Source: Vibrio tapetis subsp. quintayensis
GTDB lineage: Bacteria > Pseudomonadota > Gammaproteobacteria > Enterobacterales > Vibrionaceae
Length of the DNA: 64,000 nucleotides
Direction of reading: 5' to 3'
NCBI RefSeq assembly: GCF_030409945.1
Contig: NZ_JAUFQV010000026.1
Coordinates: 1-64,000, forward strand
Each line of letters starts with the position of its first letter. The first letter of the stretch is position 1. Positions 62,141-64,000 of the stretch are shown here, piece after piece. The position numbers and the translations under genes were made by a program. The notes beneath the pieces are model-generated. The model had not been told where the DNA came from and ran no database searches. It saw only the letters and a list, made by a program, of their open reading frames with translations.

Positions 62141-63199
62141 TTAGCCACCATGCCTAGATTGTTTTTTTGCCGACATAAAGGTTTTACACATCTTGCCAAA
62201 CTTTTTGTCTGCACTTCGTTTTTCTGCAATGGATGCGCCATTTCTGGCTTGTTCACGGAGCAGTTTGTTGTAATTGTCTAATCGACGATTATCAATATCA
62301 CCATTTTCTAACGCTTTGCGTACCGCGCATCCGGGTTCTTCGTGATGCTGGCAATCGGAAAATCGACATTGTGAGACCAAGGTTTCAATATCAGCAAAGG
62401 TTTCTGATACACCTTCTTCACAGCTAGACAACTGCAGTTCGCGCATTCCCGGAGTATCCATCAATAACCCACCCTCTGGAAGAGGAAGTAAGGTTCTTGA
62501 TGTTGTGGTATGTCGTCCTTTGCTGTCGTCCTCTCGGATGCCTCCTGTTGATTGGCTTTCGCCACCAATTAAGGAGTTTACGAGGGTGGATTTCCCCACG
62601 CCTGATGAACCAATAAATGCCACGGTTTGACCGGAGTTACACCAACTGCGCAGCCCTTGTAAGGTGCTTGCATCCAGAGCATTAACCACTTCGGTAAGTA
62701 AAAAAGCATCTAGATTTTGGATTTCGGCACGTTTGTCATCTGCATCGTCACATAAATCTGCTTTGGTCAGCACCACAACGGGTTCAACTTTTGCTTCTTT
62801 TGCCAGAGCTAAATAGCGCTCGACTCGGCTGAGGTTAAAATCTTGATTGAGTGACATCACGATAAAAACAGTATCAACGTTTGCCGCGATAAACTGCTCT
62901 TTGAGCTTTGGCCCAGGCGCTTTACGTTTAAACAGAGATTTACGCTCTAGCATGCGATCGAATTGAAAGGTCTCGCTATTTAATAATATCCAGTCACCTA
63001 CGGTCATTGCGGGTAGGTTGATATGGGCATCTAAGTGAAACGTTTTGGCTTCGGTTGCGACAACATAACCACTTTTGTGGTGTTCTGTCACCCGGCCTAC
63101 AACGCAATTATCGTAATCTTCAAGTGCGAGTTGTTGGGTAAAAAATGGTTGCCATCCAAGTTGAGTTAATGTGATTGGATGAGTAAAAATAGTATTCAT
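62141..63199 (-). CDS. rsgA: ribosome small-subunit-dependent GTPase, RsgA family
   Basis: 352 residues from the ATG at 63199, with AGGT ten bases before; the frame upstream belongs to the leader. Circularly permuted GTPase: OB-fold start ([17 protein letters not shown]), G4 LTKADL, G1 [16 protein letters not shown]3 DTPGMREL, and the zinc site in [14 protein letters not shown]. RsgA proteins check late 30S subunit assembly. Vibrios usually have a second rsgA on the main chromosome near psd/orn, so this one may be a paralogue. It is preceded by an unusual leader (see the peptide and hairpins). Confidence 0.9.
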   Translation of the reverse strand: MNTIFTHPITLTQLGWQPFFTQQLALEDYDNCVVGRVTEHHKSGYVVATEAKTFHLDAHINLPAMTVGDWILLNSETFQFDRMLERKSLFKRKAPGPKLKEQFIAANVDTVFIVMSLNQDFNLSRVERYLALAKEAKVEPVVVLTKADLCDDADDKRAEIQNLDAFLLTEVVNALDASTLQGLRSWCNSGQTVAFIGSSGVGKSTLVNSLIGGESQSTGGIREDDSKGRHTTTSRTLLPLPEGGLLMDTPGMRELQLSSCEEGVSETFADIETLVSQCRFSDCQHHEEPGCAVRKALENGDIDNRRLDNYNKLLREQARNGASIAEKRSADKKFGKMCKTFMSAKKQSRHGG

Positions 63200-63323
63200 G
63201 ATAGTACCTACTGAAAAACAGCATAAATTTTGTATGAGGTCGGGTACTGACTGAAAAACGTGCAGTGCTAATGCAAAATAGTACTTGGCGAAAGATCGCA
63301 AAGTAATAGAGCATTAACGAGAC

Positions 63324-63381
63324 CCCGGTCTGATAACACCGGGCAATAGAAGGGAATTTGTAGGCAATGTCGCAATGCGAC
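63324..63381 (-). promoter_or_regulatory. two hairpins in the rsgA-like gene leader
   Basis: On the minus strand, after the leader-peptide stop, GTCGC...GCGAC (63381-63369) forms a small stem, and CCCGGT...ACCGGG (63343-63324) a second, GC-rich one with an 8-base loop. Neither has a good T run. Together with the short frame they could form an attenuation or translation-control element; this is an inference. Confidence 0.45.
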
Positions 63382-63390
63382 TAATAGTAA

Positions 63391-63438
63391 TTAAGCCTTA
63401 GCGCTTTCTTGTGCCGGGTGGATATTTAAAACAATCAT
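63391..63438 (-). CDS. 15-residue leader peptide upstream of the rsgA-like gene
   Basis: ATG at 63438 with AGAGGA seven bases before, reading MIVLNIHPAQESAKA and TAA. It lies about 40 bases downstream of a good promoter and about 190 bases upstream of the GTPase start. The excellent ribosome site and the hairpins that follow suggest a real regulatory peptide, similar in layout to known leader peptides that sense ribosome stalling. Confidence 0.5.
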   Translation of the reverse strand: MIVLNIHPAQESAKA

Positions 63439-63475
63439 TTTTGTCCTCTCTTTTTTTGCGTATGAATTAGCCTGC

Positions 63476-63503
63476 ATTATTGCACCATTTTCTAACTTGT
63501 CAA
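63476..63503 (-). promoter_or_regulatory. sigma-70 promoter of the rsgA-like gene
   Basis: On the minus strand: -35 TTGACA (63503-63498), 16-base spacer, -10 AATAAT (63481-63476). Transcription would start near 63469, giving a leader of about 270 nt. Confidence 0.7.
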
Positions 63504-63548
63504 TTGAACTCAATGTAGCGTGTGTAGCTCGTTGGAGCAGATTACTCG

Positions 63549-64000
63549 TTAGAGCAAAAGTTCATTGCCAACCGCATCCTCAACAGCGGCTTTGGCATGA
63601 ATGCTTGTGGTGTCGTAAAGCGGAATGTTGGTATCGGTTTGGCTTACCAAAAGTGCAATTTCAGTGCAACCTAGAATAATCGCCTGCGCGCCATCCGCGG
63701 CTAATTCATTCATAATGCCTAAATAAGCTTCTTTCGATACGGAAGAGATTTTACCTAAGCAGAGTTCTTGATAAATGATGTCATGTACGACTTGTCTAGA
63801 TGTAGAGTTTGGGATAACGACATCAATGCCGAAGTCTTGAATTAACCTTTGTTTATAGAAGTCTTGCTCCATGGTGAACATGGTACCCAACAACCCTACT
63901 TTAGTGATGCCGTCTATTTTAAGCTGTTTAGCCGTAGCGTCGGCAATGTGCAGTAGTGGAATCGAGACGTTGGCTTGAATTTGAGGGGCGACTTTGTGCA
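63549..64000 (-). CDS. aspartate/glutamate racemase-family protein, C-terminal part (cut by window edge)
   Basis: The frame is open to base 64000, giving about 150 residues of a protein of some 230. It contains IPLLHIADATAKQL, KVGLLGTMFTMEQDFYKQRL and the second catalytic cysteine in IILGCTEIALLV, all typical of the Asp/Glu racemase family (YgeA/aspartate racemase type). The first catalytic cysteine lies beyond the edge. It should interconvert L- and D-forms of aspartate or a related amino acid. It ends 45 bases before the rsgA-like promoter. Confidence 0.9.
   Translation of the reverse strand, partial: HKVAPQIQANVSIPLLHIADATAKQLKIDGITKVGLLGTMFTMEQDFYKQRLIQDFGIDVVIPNSTSRQVVHDIIYQELCLGKISSVSKEAYLGIMNELAADGAQAIILGCTEIALLVSQTDTNIPLYDTTSIHAKAAVEDAVGNELLL

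Noticed and set aside
1..64000. CRISPR array, tRNA or rRNA genes, insertion sequences, prophage
   Set aside because: No regularly spaced repeats, no tRNA-like cloverleaf, no rRNA-like sequence and no transposase, integrase or phage gene were seen on either strand.

Overview
The window looks like chromosome II of a marine Vibrio of the V. parahaemolyticus/Harveyi type. The evidence is a complete 13-component type VI secretion system of the kind called T6SS2 in that group, a vqmR-vqmA quorum-sensing pair, a Lap-type c-di-GMP adhesin-release operon, a putA/putP proline operon and Vibrio-style integron gene cassettes. The order lap operon - pdxH - vqmA/vqmR - put genes matches, as I recall it, a block of V. 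cholerae chromosome II. The species is an inference; no rRNA or tRNA gene is present to fix it.

Left end (1-3200): two gene cassettes lie head to tail on the minus strand, each followed by an attC-like site, with no integrase gene beside them. One encodes a small membrane protein. The other encodes a large AAA/STAND-like ATPase with a HEPN-like C-terminus, a plausible phage-defence protein. From 3225 to 9380 (minus) is the operon lapC-lapG-lapD-lapB: type I secretion adaptor and ATPase plus the c-di-GMP-controlled periplasmic protease that releases a giant surface adhesin. The adhesin and the outer-membrane pore are not in the window.

Metabolic and regulatory middle (9600-31340): pdxH; vqmA with the VqmR small RNA and a VqmA-box upstream; a LysR regulator; a two-helix membrane protein; a glycosyltransferase with a DedA-LssY membrane protein; two paralogous PEGA-domain periplasmic proteins, one also carrying a formylglycine-generating-enzyme-like domain; an AraC regulator followed by a proline-use operon in which PutA is split into a catalytic protein and a separate vestigial C-terminal domain, then PutP; a TrmK-like methyltransferase; a NemR-like TetR regulator with the same operator upstream of itself and of a curA-gst pair; a second AraC regulator; a DUF2804 protein and a sterol-desaturase-family hydroxylase.

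Type VI region (31378-62093): PAAR, a DUF6931-type protein and VgrG are transcribed leftward; about 780 bp of very AT-rich DNA separates them from a long rightward run: tssA, hcp, tssB, tssC, a second tssC-like gene, tssE, F, G, H(clpV), then an unusual four-gene insert (ATP-grasp ligase, MFS transporter with a sensor-like N-terminus, two periplasmic binding proteins), then FHA protein, tssJ, K, L, M, and a tail of a Ser/Thr-kinase-like protein between two unknown proteins. Terminator-like hairpins after hcp and after tssC probably raise tube and sheath output over the rest. The FHA protein and the kinase suggest phosphorylation control.

Right end (62141-64000): an RsgA-type GTPase with a long leader carrying a 15-codon peptide and hairpins behind a good sigma-70 promoter, and the C-terminal part of an aspartate/glutamate racemase-family protein cut by the window edge.
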